Shown here in pieces: positions 10,286-22,356 of a DNA stretch of 64,000 bases. The notes below the pieces were generated by a model, which saw nothing but the letters and a program-made list of their open reading frames with translations, was not told where the DNA came from and did no database searches. The stretch spans positions 1 to 64,000 of the forward strand of contig WEDG01004482.1 of assembly GCA_017591395.1 (NCBI GenBank), given 5' to 3'. A program made the position numbers and the translations under genes. Positions within the stretch are counted from its first letter, which is position 1; each line of letters opens with the position of its first letter. This DNA comes from Schistocephalus solidus (Eukaryota > Platyhelminthes > Cestoda > Diphyllobothriidea > Diphyllobothriidae).

Positions 10286-12834
10286 ACTCACGTTTTTATG
10301 CTGATTCTTTTTACTTTCCGAGGAAATTAGTTTGCGAAGTTCGGAACCGGCCTTTTCAGGCTTGATCCGAATGTCGGCATGGATATTTGAGCTGACGTAC
10401 ATCACTTCTGTGGAATAACAGCAAACTATTCACACGCTGCCAAAAACCACGCTTTAGTATTAAATAACTTACCTGCGCGGACAGTACGGCAAACAATAAC
10501 CTACATCTGTCTCTGCTTACTGAACTTGTGTAATCACATTTCCTGTTTCTGTAGCTGAGTGCGCTAACATTGCAAGGATTTTGAGCACAACTTTTACCGT
10601 TTTGGCAAGCGAAAAAGGCTCCTCTGCGTGAATCTTCAGTGACAGCTTGAAGGTTAACGGTTTACCTGTCATTTTTTAGCTCAGTTGTTTGAAGCACACC
10701 AACCAAGTAACCAGGTCGATTCAGGAAGCTCTAAATACCTTGCTGGACACAAATATATATATCTTTGTCGAAATATTGCAGTGAACGCATAAGGTAATAC
10801 TTTTTTCGTTATATTTTCTTTAATCTTCCCAGTGCTGTGGAGAGCACGTGCTTACAGAAGAATTTATCTAAAACAATTAAACAAGAGAAGGACATCTGCG
10901 TTTGTATAAGAAACAGGATCAGAAAACGTTGTGTTCACCTCATTTGATGTAGAATACAGTTTAAATAGTTCAAGAGGGACTGCAAAGCAACAATGTGACT
11001 GTAATATCCGCGCTGCGATTTGAACTGCACCGCTTATACCTCTTTTTCAAGTTTCGGGAAATATTCTATCCGGCTTTGGACATTCTACACAGGAAACCCT
11101 TTTTGTTGATCACTGTACCAGGCATGCTAAACACTGCAAAAGGATCCTGTCGTTATTTAAACTCATGGAGGAATGATGCTTCAAATATTTTTTCTGTAAG
11201 ACAGCTGATTTAGCATGGGACTAAATATCTTAGCTTCTCCAGCATGTCTTGATAAAGAATCCTCTATCATTCATTTGTGTATTTTCATTTGAATATTAAA
11301 TATATTGGTTTCCTCAGATTAATAAGGAAACTGATGACACACAGCCTTCAGATTGACAGCGTTCGCAATCTTGGAAGTTCTGCCCACCTACAAATTGTTT
11401 TACATGGCTAGCAAACCAAACATCTAAAACCCAAAATATTGCAGGGTTAAAGAACTTCTCGCATTGCAAATGTACAACTTTTAGTATTTCAGTACTTTTT
11501 CAGCAAATCATAAAGCGTGAGTGGTCTTCTCAATTGAAATCAACAAAAATAGAGTATACCTAGCAGCTGTGTAGGTAAGGATGAACTGCTATTTTTTGGA
11601 TATTTGGGATTAAACTTTTGAGCGGATAAATAAACGAGATTTTCGAATTTGTCTATTTTTTTGCAAAAACCGTCACTTTGGTACTGTGTTATGATATTCT
11701 ACATTTTAGAGAGATAATTCGCCATTTCCTAACTCTTGGATAAGAAGTTCATTCACACCTGGTCATCAGCTTACCGTACATCAGATGCAATCAAATGGCG
11801 AATAATTGCTCAACCTCCATCTTAATCAAAAGTTAAGCTACGCGTAAGTTGTTAGCTAAATATTGTGTTCTCTTTAAAAATCCATATATCAATGTTGTTT
11901 GCTTCCAGCACGGGTAGAAGAGGCTATTCACTAAGCACAGGAGTTCCAAAGTACATTTTTTCTCTCCTAGTGAATGCGAGGCACATCACTTAAAATAATT
12001 GGTGGGGTGCGAAACCAAACTCAATGGTTGCTGTTGTTGCAGTTATAGCCATTTGTAGGAATAGTTATATTATCCAGCCAACCTCCGATGAAGCGGATAT
12101 GAAGACGCGAGTTAGTCGGGTCTCATAAGGCTGGCGGCAGTTTGTCGATGAGTACTCCTCCTGTAGGTCGGTTAGATTCATCAAGGGCATAAGTGCGGTG
12201 ACAGGAAAAGTGCAATTATGCAGACGAGCGAAGTGCTCTTACTTCCCACGGATCTTTACCGTGAATATTTATTGCGAAATTTATAATAGGCTAGGGTATG
12301 TCGCAAATCATCACACACATCGGCTATGTTGCATGTCCTCCGTGTGCTTAGTTTTCAGTGGCGAGGATCTGTTGTGGTTTTCAGTTCTACACAGAGCAAG
12401 GCGGAAATTCAACTGCGTTCTGCACAGGTACGCTGTATAGGAATGGGGAAGATATGATAAATTTTTTATGTTGAATCGATGGTTGTGGTGTCCCATAGGA
12501 GACCAGTGAAATTCAGAAAAATGTATAGCGCTAACCTAAACTAGTTTGTTTTGTGCTGACGTTACGGAGAGCGTGACCGGATCTCCATTTTCAATGCGTC
12601 TACTGTGAATATCGATAAGTGTTTTATAGGACAGGCAAAATTTGTCAGCTTTTGACTGTCCGATGTTTTTTCTCGTTCACTGCTTCGGCCTCTGTGTAGA
12701 TATTTGTACCACTTGATAGCGTTTAAGTAAGTTAGGGTAAGGGGTGGGGTTAAGTTTAAAAAAAGTGCTAACTTAGGGTAAGACCTAAAATTGCATAACC
12801 GTTCATTTAAAAAGTTGAGTTTGACGAAAAATAC
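10286..12834. other. No recognisable gene
   Basis: Only short frames occur here. A G-rich TTAGGG-like patch at 12,731-12,785 (GTTAGGGTAAGGGG and later TTAGGGTAAG) recalls interstitial telomere sequence but is too short to call. Confidence 0.4.
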
Positions 12835-13660
12835 ACTTTCAATTCTTCCTTATCAGGCCTCTACAGTAATATAAGGGAGGCCAGCGTAACAAAAGTTTAA
12901 ACATACAGTAAAAAGTAAGTACGTGGTGTTGTTTGAGGATGTTTAAGGTTCAGGGGTTATAGTCTGGTCGTATGATGCGGCAAAGGTTAGGCAGAGGGAA
13001 AGAGGTGTCTGAAAATGAGCTAGGTTTCCGATTCATTGCTGTAGCGCAACGTGGCAGGTGTGAACACGCATGCTGAGTTCGTCTTTGGCCAAGGGAGCCT
13101 TAAAGCCACTATAAAGGCCTTCTGCGAGCATGCGGTTGTGTTGGTTAAATGTATGGCCACTGCCTCTGCCGTCGCAAGTATCCGCTGACGCAGGAACTTG
13201 GAGTGTTTCATCACCACTTTATGGATGAAACGGAATGCATGGCTGACGTCTACTTAGAGACCGCTGCTAACCAAGTGAGCCACAATTATGCTAGATATGG
13301 ATATTACCAGGCCTTGATTTAGTCGAAAGGATGAGGCTCAAGTATACGCTTGGATAGGCGTCTGGTTGTTTGATCATTATAATCTGCGCCACAGGAGCAA
13401 TAGAAAGCATACATGCGCATTGAATAGGTCTGAAGTGGCAGTTTATACTTGCCTTCAAGACCAACAAATGAAGTGCTTGAGTACACTAGTCTTATCTTAC
13501 CTGCTGGGTTCGTTCGCGCGATAGTTTCGTTTTAGCGAGAATGTAGAAGTTCGTTCACCGAATCCCCTCGAATAGGTGATGCCCGAATGAAGTCCATCGT
13601 TTCAGCTGTCAGCACATCCGATTTCGGGGATGTTCCTCTATATATTCGTTGATAAACTTT
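12835..13660 (-). mobile_element. Inverted 3' part of a Penelope-like element (left arm)
   Basis: On the minus strand this repeats the GIY-YIG endonuclease and 3' region of the plus-strand PLE next to it, with many substitutions. The best open stretch, 13,020-13,217, contains KHSKFLRQRILATAEAV and LRLPWPK, the segment that follows the GIY-YIG core in this PLE group. The arm carries no RT, so it is a 5'-truncated copy in reverse orientation. Penelope elements are known for such partial copies, called pseudo-LTRs, placed directly or inverted upstream of the main body. That is how I read this arm. Confidence 0.8.
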
Positions 13661-14665
13661 GGATTTCCTTCTAATGAATAAAAGTGCTTAACTTTCGAAA
13701 TTCAATTAGTCCTGACTGATGACACTTATTTCAAAATAGATAGACAAATTACGGACAAACCTGAGAATGCACAAAACAGAATTTACAAGCTCTTTGACCC
13801 ACCGGTACAATCCGCCAAGTCTATTTGGTTTGCTAAAGCTTCACAAACTAGGAGTTCCAACACAACGTATGTAAGTCACCCTATCACGCAACGGCAAACG
13901 GGCTCGCAGAAAAGCTAACACTAAATAGCACCACGTGATCTATGGGACACCATTGAAAGCATGGATTCCTTAAGAAACACAAATCACAATGAAAAAACGA
14001 TGTTGTTTTTCGATGTCTCGTCCTTGTTCACTAATATCCCCCTCTCAGAAACCATAGAATTTTTATTTTATGGATTGTAAGACGGGACTTCCTAATCAAC
14101 ACGCCTGTCTGAGACATCGAATAATTGCTCTTTCACTACACACTTCTTATTCAAGTCAGTTTCGTTTGGCCATTTTTCCGTCACATCGATGGCGTTGCGA
14201 TGGGAGCATCCCTTAGACCTCTTATAGCTGAGGTCTAATGGGAAAACTAGAGACCTACCAGCTGTCTCCAGTTATAAAAAACCTTTTTTTCCTATGCTTG
14301 ATATAAGGATCATATTTTAGGAATAGAAAATTAAAAGCTTGAGGAGGACACCGTCCTGCATAAAGTGAATCAAAGGCACCCAGCGCTGACCTGCACCTTA
14401 GAAAAAGAGAAATGAGAATGCCTCCCCTTTGAGGACGTCCTACGTAACAGAACGCCTGATGGAAAAATTCGTAGAAGTGTATTTCGTAAAACAACATGGA
14501 CAGGTCAATAAAATATAACTTCTTAAGTTTTGTACCACTTAGTCTGAAAGGAAGCCTAGTCCGCTACCTGACCAACCGAGGCAGCAGAAAAGAAACTTCT
14601 GATACAGTGGACAATAAATTCGCCCTTATACAAGACATTATGCGAGAAAACAGATTTCCAAGACG
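13661..14665 (+). pseudogene. Penelope-like reverse transcriptase core (PLE-B)
   Basis: The RT order is readable across several frames. VLTDDTYFKIDRQIT is near 13,710. SLFGLLKLHKLGVP (the PLE GLPKIHKP motif) is near 13,820-13,860. TMLFFDVSSLFTNIPLSETI (catalytic block A with its Asp) is near 14,000-14,055. DGVAMGASLRPLIAEV is near 14,188-14,235. A KTTWTGQ block near 14,488 and LKGSLVRYLTNRGSRKE near 14,545-14,600 complete it. The YVDD-bearing block is not readable, because the sequence at about 14,270-14,480 is scrambled by frame changes and stops. The element is dead. Confidence 0.85.
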
Positions 14666-15475
14666 TTTTTCAATAAATATATGGGAGACGTTCCCATAAA
14701 TCGGGCGTGCCGACAGCCGAGAAGATGGATTTCTTTCTTGCATTGCCTCTTCGAGGGGATCCGGCTAACGAACTTCTACACTGTGGATTAAAGGTTGCTA
14801 TCGTGCGAACCCAGCCGCTATGTTAAGACTAGTGTTCTCAAGTACTCCACTTCTTTGCCTTCAAGGCAAAGATAAACTCTTCAATGCGCATCTACACCTT
14901 CACTTGCTCCTGTCGGGCAGGTTATCTTGATCAAACAAACAGGTGCCTATCCAAGCGTATACACAAGCCTCATCTTATGTGGCTAAATCAGGGCCAGGTT
15001 ATGTCCATATCTAGCGCAATTGTTGCTCACTTTGTTAGCCGCGGTCACTGAGTAGACGTCAACCATGCATTCCGTTTCGTCTATAAAGTGGTGCCGAAAC
15101 ACTCCAAGTTCCTGCGTCAGCGGATACTTGTGACGGCAGAGGCAGTGACCATACGTTTAACCAACATAACCGCATGCTCGCAGAAGGCCTTCATAGTGGC
15201 TTTAAGGCTCCCTTGGCCAAAGACGAACTCAGCATGCGTGTTCACACCTGCCACGTCGCGCTACAGCAACGAAGCGGAAACCAAGCTCATTTTCAGACAC
15301 CTCTTTCCCTCTGCCTAACCTTTGCCGCATACTACGACCAGACTATAACCCCTGAACCTTAAACATCCTCAAACGACACCACGTACTTACTGGTTTACTG
15401 GATTTAAAACTTTTGTTAATCTGGCCTCGATTATAGTACCTCAGTGGCCTGAGAAGAAAGAATTGAAAGCTTACC
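14666..15475 (+). mobile_element. Penelope-like GIY-YIG endonuclease and 3' end (right arm of PLE-B)
   Basis: This follows the RT core and completes the element. A Cys-containing GIY-YIG segment reads IYTFTCSCRAGYLDQT (about 14,890-14,940), followed by NRCLSKRIHKPHLMWLNQG. After a stop comes VDVNHAFRFVYKVVPKHSKF, then the 15,088-15,318 open stretch ending near LRLPWPK. The usual YIG triad appears as Y-L-D, so the catalytic region has decayed. The non-coding 3' end after about 15,320 includes a small GGCCTC...GGCCTGA inverted repeat. The whole arm is repeated inverted at 12,835-13,660. Confidence 0.82.
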
Positions 15476-18446
15476 TTTCGCCAATCATAAGTGGTTTCAT
15501 CTCTGATCTTCAAGAAGTTAGGTTTTATGCTAAGGCTAAGGCTAGGTTTAGTACATGTGGATATGTCCCTATCCTGTAATTATGCGCTGGGCCAACTTTT
15601 TTTAATTGAATTGGATGTTCACGAGGCCATATAAGGAAACTTTAGCGAGAATTTTACCGAAGTATGAACGATGACCAACTGACTCGCTTTAAGCGGTCTA
15701 AAGGCTAGACTTAATTTGTTGTTAGTGTACTATTGAAACTAAGAACCTAGAAATGCACATTATAGTGCCTCCTGTCGTTAGCGATGAAAGCTTTTGACCG
15801 CAGTGTTGGATGGTGGGATAAATTACAAATTTTCGTTAGCAGAGCCGACCCCCTCCTCGCTAATAATACAGCAAAAGGAGGCACAACGAGCTGATTGCAG
15901 CTAATAGGGAATTCACCCTAAGGTTAGAATTAAAAATTGGCAAACAGTTCACAAAAACATGTTTTCTTGATGGTGAATGCCTGTGTAACACTACCCCTTT
16001 ATGCTATTTAACGGTCCTTAGTCTGTCAAAGCAGACACATGTTGATTTGACAAACCTATAAATACTTGTGATTTGGTTTGAGATAAATGTTTAAATACAT
16101 GACAATATTTTGACTCCAAAAGGAAGAGTTATTTTTTAACCGGACAAACCAGTTCCGCGAAAATCCTTTTATTTTTAGTTTGTGAAGCTGTAGCTCCATT
16201 CACCTTCGTCCTCATGCATTGCGGTCATATGCCAGCTGCAGACCTGGAACACACTGAATTTTAATGCCTTTGAAATGCTGCTCTGTGGTTGCTTCTGATC
16301 ACGATAACGTGCACAAAACTGGATCATAAGCAAGGATTTCTTTAATACAGATTTTGTTTTTTTCGTTGCAAGTGAAAATATGTTGGTCAGCATTTTAATT
16401 AATTTGGTCCCCATCGCAGGATTTATAAATACCAGGGAAATCAGGATTAGTTTTAGGGTTATCACACGAGTGTATAACATATTTTTTCAATTTACTGGAC
16501 GTTGCTATTCCCATGTGCTTCGCTGGAGTCCCTATCAGCAATTTAGACCCCACTGAACTATGAAACTAAAATTTGAAATAATTTATTCAAAATTTTCTTC
16601 CAATTGAAAATTCCCCCCCTCCCCCAAATCCCATAACGCTCTTTGATGTGTATCAGTTCTGATTTAGAGAGACATGGTGAAACGTTCAGTTTTCAAATTT
16701 TGAAATACCGTTTTAGAAGTCCCGACTTTCAGAGTACATAAATAGTGGTGATCAAGAAGACCACCAAGAAGCACTCTCTTCCCCTCGCTGAGCTCGTGTG
16801 CAATGAGTAGGTCTCCGTTAGCATTTTTGTCTTATTCTTAAATCTGAAAAGGCAAGTTACCTGTCTACTTTGGTCTTCTTCTACTTTTGGTCGTTGTTTA
16901 TGAGGTGGAAACATGCTTTTCAACAGCCCGTGTATGCGAGTAAGTTATTATACACGTAATTTTACCATTTAAAACATTTTTAGTTTGTTAAATAACGCTG
17001 GGGAAAAATCCCGGTTGTCTAGAGTGCTACAACCGATAATATACAGCTTTTAATTTATTTTCGTTTATTTTTATACTTGCACTAACTATAGGTCAGCTAA
17101 ATCTTACAAAATAGTGAATGAAGGTCTAAATGTATTTTTAGTGGGAGAGGATGATTTCCCGTTATGTAAAACCACTTATCAGGTATAACCTTCTCTAAAT
17201 TTACAGTCTAATAAGAGTTATTTTAAAGCAGTAAGCTTTGGTACATGCTGCTATTTTTACCATGGTTGAACCAAATACACCATTTTGAATTAACCTTTGA
17301 AGTATAAAAATCACAGGGCATCTGAGGAGGTTTAGAAGCCTGCGTGAATGTAGTAAGCATTTGGCAAAAACTGCCTTCGATATACATTTTGCTGTATCTC
17401 TTGAAATTCCTCATTTATGTACTACATGGGAACAAATATTTTTGAAACTTTGCGAAAAACCTTTTTTATATTTTCCCAAGTATAAACGGTCCCCTTCAGT
17501 ATACTAAATAATCCTTCCTACTTTTAAAAATACACGAGTTGTTAAACACTCAGATTAGTAGGGATGGGATGCATATTATTATCTCATAAATATTTCCTTG
17601 AGAGTGAATCTAACTCCACGCTTTGCATTGCGTACTCGATAAAACTTTTAGAAAGGATAGGTGTTGCCGTCAAGCATGCTCAAAGTTTCTGATCCCTTGA
17701 AAAAGGTTGAGGGCAAAGAATGGCAGGAAGATCGGTTTTTTGGAAATTCTGGAAGACTATTTGCTGACGAAAATACAAATGGCAGGATTTGCAAAGTACG
17801 AAGGCTGTTAGGGTGAGGTTATTTTCAAAAGGTATTTTTGGGTAAATTTAAATAGTAAATAAGGCATGCTATAGTCTTCTCTAAATTCGGAAATCACCTT
17901 TAGTTCACAGGAGATGCTAGCGTGCTCTGTGAGGCAGTATCTTTTGCCACGGTCTTGGAAAGTTCAATGATGGTATACATTTCTTGTATTACTTATTACG
18001 TGCACATAGGCTAGTTTAAATCCAAAGCCTGAATAAAATTTGACCAAACGAGTGGCCAACATGAACTCACAGAGAGCTTAGAAAAGGCTGTTTTTGTTTT
18101 CCTTTGCAGAAGTTACAAAGATTTGTCTTTTCAGACGAACTAGCCATAAACTTATGATCGCTTATTATTTAGTCTTAAGCGTATAAATATCATAAGTGCA
18201 AAAAAAAAAAGTTTCTTTTTAAAAATATATCAATATCCTCAACTAAATTCTCACACAGAACAGTAAACAAACCCTTAATCCGCGGAGATAAAGTAAGGCT
18301 CATTTCACTGGCCAAGAAGGTACTATCATCCTGATTTTGTTTTGGTTATTTTGTCGTACATTATCCCGTAAGCATTCTTTAGAAGAATAACTTTGCTAGG
18401 TGTGAATAAATTGCCGCCAATTCCCAGCATACTCTCATTAACGAGA
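15476..18446. other. No recognisable gene
   Basis: This is AT-rich sequence with scattered short frames. The longest, 16,175-16,480 minus, has no recognisable domain and is not supported. A C-rich run (CCCCCCCTCCCCC) lies at about 16,612-16,625. Confidence 0.4.
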
Positions 18447-18641
18447 TTAAAGATGTTGTGAAGAGAAACGACTTTCAACGAGATAAAAACCACCAACATC
18501 AAGCCTTTCACTGAAATGAAGTTTATTCGTCAGCAAAGTGAACTGCACCTGACCGTCGTAATTGTCATTACTATGCAACCTCCGAACAGTATTTAAGGCG
18601 GTTGGACTTCCAAAACTATATTCAGCCAGCGTTTTATCCAT
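18447..18641 (-). other. Unassigned coding-like segment
   Basis: This 64-codon open stretch on the minus strand has mixed composition and ordinary codon use (AEYSFGSPTALNTVRRLHSN, then DGQVQFTLLTNKLHFSERL). It lies downstream of similar coding-like stretches at 18,681-18,967 and 19,250-19,495 on the same strand, which together may be exons of one gene or parts of an unknown element. The initial ATG is probably internal. No family was recognised. Confidence 0.3.
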
Positions 18642-18680
18642 TTTGGAGAAAAAGAAGATTTAAACTATATGGTACTAATT

Positions 18681-18967
18681 TTATTTGTTTGAGGTTTTTG
18701 GAGCTATTCTAGTTATACCGATTGATTCTCCAATCTTCCGAAGCTCCCCTTGAATCAGAGGCCATAATTTTATTATAACAAGTGGGTAATGTTCCTCGGC
18801 CGAATCGCCAGTCAGTGATGTGGAGGCGATTGCGTCCATCGAACGGCTCCCCACATCGATGAACTTGTCGTTAAATTGCCCATGACCAACCAGCTTGCTG
18901 TCCTTGTAGGCTCCATTATGGGTCAAACGGGTGGAAGGAACCTTGGTCAGTGAAGTCAAAATCACTC
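18681..18967 (-). other. Unassigned coding-like exon candidate
   Basis: On the minus strand a plausible acceptor (GGCAG followed by AGTGATTTTG) leads into about 94 open codons ending in TAA. The peptide is well mixed (LVGHGQFNDKFIDVGSRSMD, then LVIIKLWPLIQGELRKIGES) and reads like real protein. It has no stop or low-complexity tract. I do not recognise the family. Neighbouring coding-like stretches on the same strand support, but do not prove, one gene. Confidence 0.35.
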
Positions 18968-19249
18968 TGCCGGTTTAAAAATCTCACGCTCAAAACCGAA
19001 AATCTATAGGAATTTCAGTAGTCTCAGTTGAATATGTGCCTATTATCTAGAAGCTCTTTACATGCGGTAGGTTGTACAATTCATCATTTGCATACTACTG
19101 ACGGCCTGTTGGAAGCCAGGGAATACTGCAAGGTTATACAACTGAAACTGCCAGGTTTCAGTTCTAGCGTTGCTATCTAATTTTGGTCTAAATCGATGAA
19201 CGTACTTCAAATTAGCCGAACAGTTTTTCAAAAAATAACAACGACAGTT

Positions 19250-19495
19250 TCATCTTGGTTTTGGAATTTTTCTTTTCTTAGACGGAACGGTGGCTTTCAG
19301 GTCTCGTTGCTCTGATTTGATTGCAAATGAGATCAATCGAACGGTCTTTAGGGCAACTAAATCTGTTTTTGACAGCCTGCAAGATATCTTATGCTTGCAT
19401 CCTTGATGGCTAATTGTTCTTAATTGTTTAGGGGTCATTTTTGTGCGTACGCGGTCAAATAAAAGCTCACTGGAAGAGATGGAATTAATGACCAA
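19250..19495 (-). other. Unassigned coding-like segment with basic C-terminus
   Basis: This 81-codon minus-strand stretch ends in a lysine and arginine rich tail (PSKKRKIPKPR, then TGA), which would resemble a nuclear localisation signal if translated. The preceding part reads KMTPKQLRTISHQGCKHKIS. A further open stretch, 19,507-19,716, precedes it in another frame. No family was recognised. It could be an exon of the gene suggested at 18.4-19.7 kb or chance. Confidence 0.3.
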
Positions 19496-19719
19496 TCTCC
19501 TTTTCCCTAAACTGTAATTTTTCCTGAGTCAAAAATCACGCTGCAGTAATAAAGTCTCGTCGTTTTTTTAACTATTTTTTCCCAGTTCCCAAAAGAATGC
19601 CTGCATACGAACGCTTCAACCTCCGTCGAATTTATCAAATGACGTCTGTCGCTGCGTGCGGAAGAAGTGCATGAAAGACTGCTACTACGGTAAAAGATGC
19701 AAGGCACTGATACCAAAAC

Positions 19720-20397
19720 TCAGGCCAATGTGCATTAAGGAATTGACGCGGTGATCTCTCAGCCGAGGTCGGAATTCCACCCTAGTCTCCCTCGCGTTAA
19801 GGGGGACATTTGCACTGGTTTCTGTCCCTTTACATTTGCACAAATTCTCTTATGCTAATTATTGGCCAAGGTTGTCTAAGCCCTAAATGAGGATTCGGAC
19901 TTTTATTTAAATTGGTGAGAGGCTGTTTGTTAAATCATGTTTTTCTGACGGCTGGATCAGCGGGGCATATCTCATCGGCTGCAACAGCGAGTCTTTTGTT
20001 AAAATCGCCATCAATTGGATTGAAATGCTAGGTGGCTGGCGTCTTCTGTGTGTATGTTTTGAGTTGTAATCATAGGGAATTGGTGTAAACCTGCTAAATC
20101 AAAATAAAGGAGTCCTTGGAAGCAATCGAATTTTAGGTAGAAGCACCAACAGGCCTGACATTCGATCTTTAACGGCCAAGTTCATGAAGCGAGGGAGGAT
20201 GGGAAAAACTAAGGAGACGAATGTTCCTCAAGAGTGAAAACGCGGACAGTGGTTGGGAAGAGTAGGAAATGTGTTTGCTGCATAAAGACAGAAATTTTTT
20301 CGACGGGTTTGGCTGATAAGATATACTAGCAACACTTCATGTTTAATAAATTTGTCTTTAGTCTGCCGGTGGAGACTGTTAACATAAGAATTATTAA
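19720..20397. other. No recognisable gene
   Basis: No feature is supported between the coding-like stretches and the decayed SINE pair. Confidence 0.4.
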
Positions 20398-20520
20398 TTA
20401 CTAGGTTTTGGAAGATTTAAATATCATTTGACCCATTTTTGAAGCACTTAGTAACCCTAGTGGGATTCGCATGCACGATAGCAATCGCAAGACATCGTGA
20501 CAGCTTACGATCTTAACATA
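20398..20520 (-). mobile_element. Decayed tRNA-like SINE
   Basis: Read on the plus strand, the order matches the reverse complement of the SINE family. It runs GGTTTTGGAAGATTTAAATA, then CATTTGACCCA, then GTGGGATTCGCATGCACG, the degraded B box, then the head. It aligns with the better preserved copy at 31,570-31,704. Confidence 0.6.
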
Positions 20521-20525
20521 AGCGC

Positions 20526-20645
20526 TACGAGGCACTGCTAAGGTAGTTAAAGCCCTGTCTGTAAAGAAGCCTTGTCCTTGCAGCCGTGACCTCGACGTTC
20601 ACGAAGATGACCGAGTTTTTCGCAATTTGGTCAAGTAATGAGGTC
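20526..20645 (+). mobile_element. Decayed tRNA-like SINE, head-to-head with its neighbour
   Basis: Degraded head and tail are seen in order: AAAGCCCTGTCTGTAAAGAA, then CCTTGTCCTTGCAGCCGTGA, then ACCGAGTTTTTCGC and TTGGTCAA. The family tail ACCGAGTTTTTCACAAGTGGG makes the match convincing. It abuts the minus-strand copy with only a few bases between heads. Confidence 0.6.
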
Positions 20646-20659
20646 GTATTGATAAATCA

Positions 20660-22150
20660 CCGAATTTTTTTAATTAGCATCGAAGTTAGGGATGGGACAT
20701 CACCAGAAGGTTGCGTCGAGCGACAAAGCCTGAAGCAAGCTGGTTTACATGGCCCTTGGAAATAAGCAGGCAGTTTCATGCGCAAGTGTGGTGGCTAGAA
20801 AAATATGAGGCGTCACACCCTCTAGTTGGTCATAATAATTGTGCATATTTATGAGTCAGGGCTGCCTGCAGTAATTCTGCCAGTCTGAGTGTAGTGCCCC
20901 AAAATGTTTCTTTCATGGAGGTAGGATTTCAATTCTGCATGTGTTGTAGGTTGTCAGAAGTGGAGCTCTGAATTGGGCTACGCAGGCAACTGGGCAAGTG
21001 CTAGATTATTTTTAGCTTCTGCGTAGAGCAAGCTGGTACATTAGATGTTCAACGCACAAGTTAGTTGTATGGGAATGCAACCAATAGAATCTGAAATACT
21101 GCTCAGGAACGAGTATACCAGCAAAGAATAGTAATGGTCTATCAATAGGACGTCTATCCGGCACATAAATTGTCACGTCACTTCCCAGAGAGGTTCAAAA
21201 TCGATGGCGTTCACAAGTTGGTGAGAGCCTGGCAGTGAATGCGAAAAGGTATGTCCTACGATTGGACATTGGTTGTGCTCAATCAATCGACGTTCGTATG
21301 GCCTGCAGTTTAAGGTTTTTTTAAGTCACGTTAAATTCTAATCGTGGGATTTTGTCGTGCAATTATATTACTGTAAGAAAATCTACATATATTGATTAGC
21401 TTGAAACATATAGTCATGTTGCATAAACACGATAGTGAGTTTTTTGCCAAACAGAACGTTCATCTGCACATTCTGAAATTGTAGTCAGATCGGTGAAAAT
21501 TTTCTCGTATCTGACTCCCTGGCCTAATAGGCTGTCCGTTTGACTTCAAGGTCAGACGAGTAGCCTGCACAGCTTCCCTCCCCTCGTTGGTTCCACCGGC
21601 CGTGGTTTATGGATATGGATGGAGAATATCAGCCAATAAATCGCTCGGAATTCAGACGTATGTAGACAATGACAACCAATAAACTGAACCTGGCCATTTC
21701 GGTTGTGCTGTTTTTGTGGAAAACAGGTTGCGAATTCACATGCGATCTGTACAGCATCGATGGATATTTGCGTGAAAATAATGGAACTTTATCTATGGAC
21801 CATAATCAAGGATAACGCTATCCATTGAATCAGTGAGGATGATCTACCTCAAAGCATCTGAAATCGGTTGTGTTAATTGGCCGTTAAGATTCTGGTTGTG
21901 TATGTGAGAAGGTATGCGCCAGGGTCTGATTATGTTTGTTTGTCTCGTCTGGCTGAAGTGCCAGACGAGACCGGTATCATCCCTGTCCCTACTTGAGCTA
22001 GAGCGAGGGATGCATTGTAATATTCCTTGGCAGGCCACAGAAACCGCATGAATCTGCAAATAAAGACTCCGTTTCAGGAGTCGGTATTTAGGACCGCAAG
22101 TAGAAAGCAGTTTCCGCAAGATTGTCATTTTGGTACTTGTTTCGTCTTGC
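20660..22150. other. No recognisable gene
   Basis: A 102-codon minus-strand frame at 21,844-22,152 has no recognisable domain. It ends beside the palindrome and looks non-genic. No other feature is seen. Confidence 0.4.
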
Positions 22151-22154
22151 ATTT

Positions 22155-22356
22155 CGCGAAGTGATCGTCCGTCATTTATTAGTTACTTTACTTTATGAAG
22201 TTTATAACAAACCATCAAAATAGCCTGTGTTTAGCATTGAATCTCAATGTGACTGTGCGACAACCAGACCCAAATGCTAAAAACAGGCTATTTCGACGGT
22301 TAGTTATATAATTTATAAAGTAAAGTTACTAAGAAATGACAGACGATCACTTCGCG
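22155..22356. mobile_element. Foldback palindrome, MITE-like
   Basis: Two arms of about 90 bp are inverted copies of each other. The left arm begins CGCGAAGTGATCGTCCGTCA and runs through a TTACTTTACTTTAT block and AATAGCCTGTGTTTAGCAT to about 22,243. The right arm mirrors it from about 22,270 to 22,356, ending ATCACTTCGCG. A loop of roughly 30 bp separates them. GCAT lies just outside both ends and could be a target-site duplication. No ORF is inside, which fits a non-autonomous foldback element. Confidence 0.75.

Noticed and set aside
12731..12785. Interstitial telomere repeat (TTAGGG-like)
   Set aside because: Only two or three imperfect units within G-rich sequence; no array.
16175..16480. 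101-codon minus-strand frame as a gene
   Set aside because: An isolated frame in AT-rich sequence with no homolog recognised and no repeat partner.
21844..22152. 102-codon minus-strand frame as a gene
   Set aside because: No domain, no splice context, and it ends beside a foldback element; composition looks non-coding.
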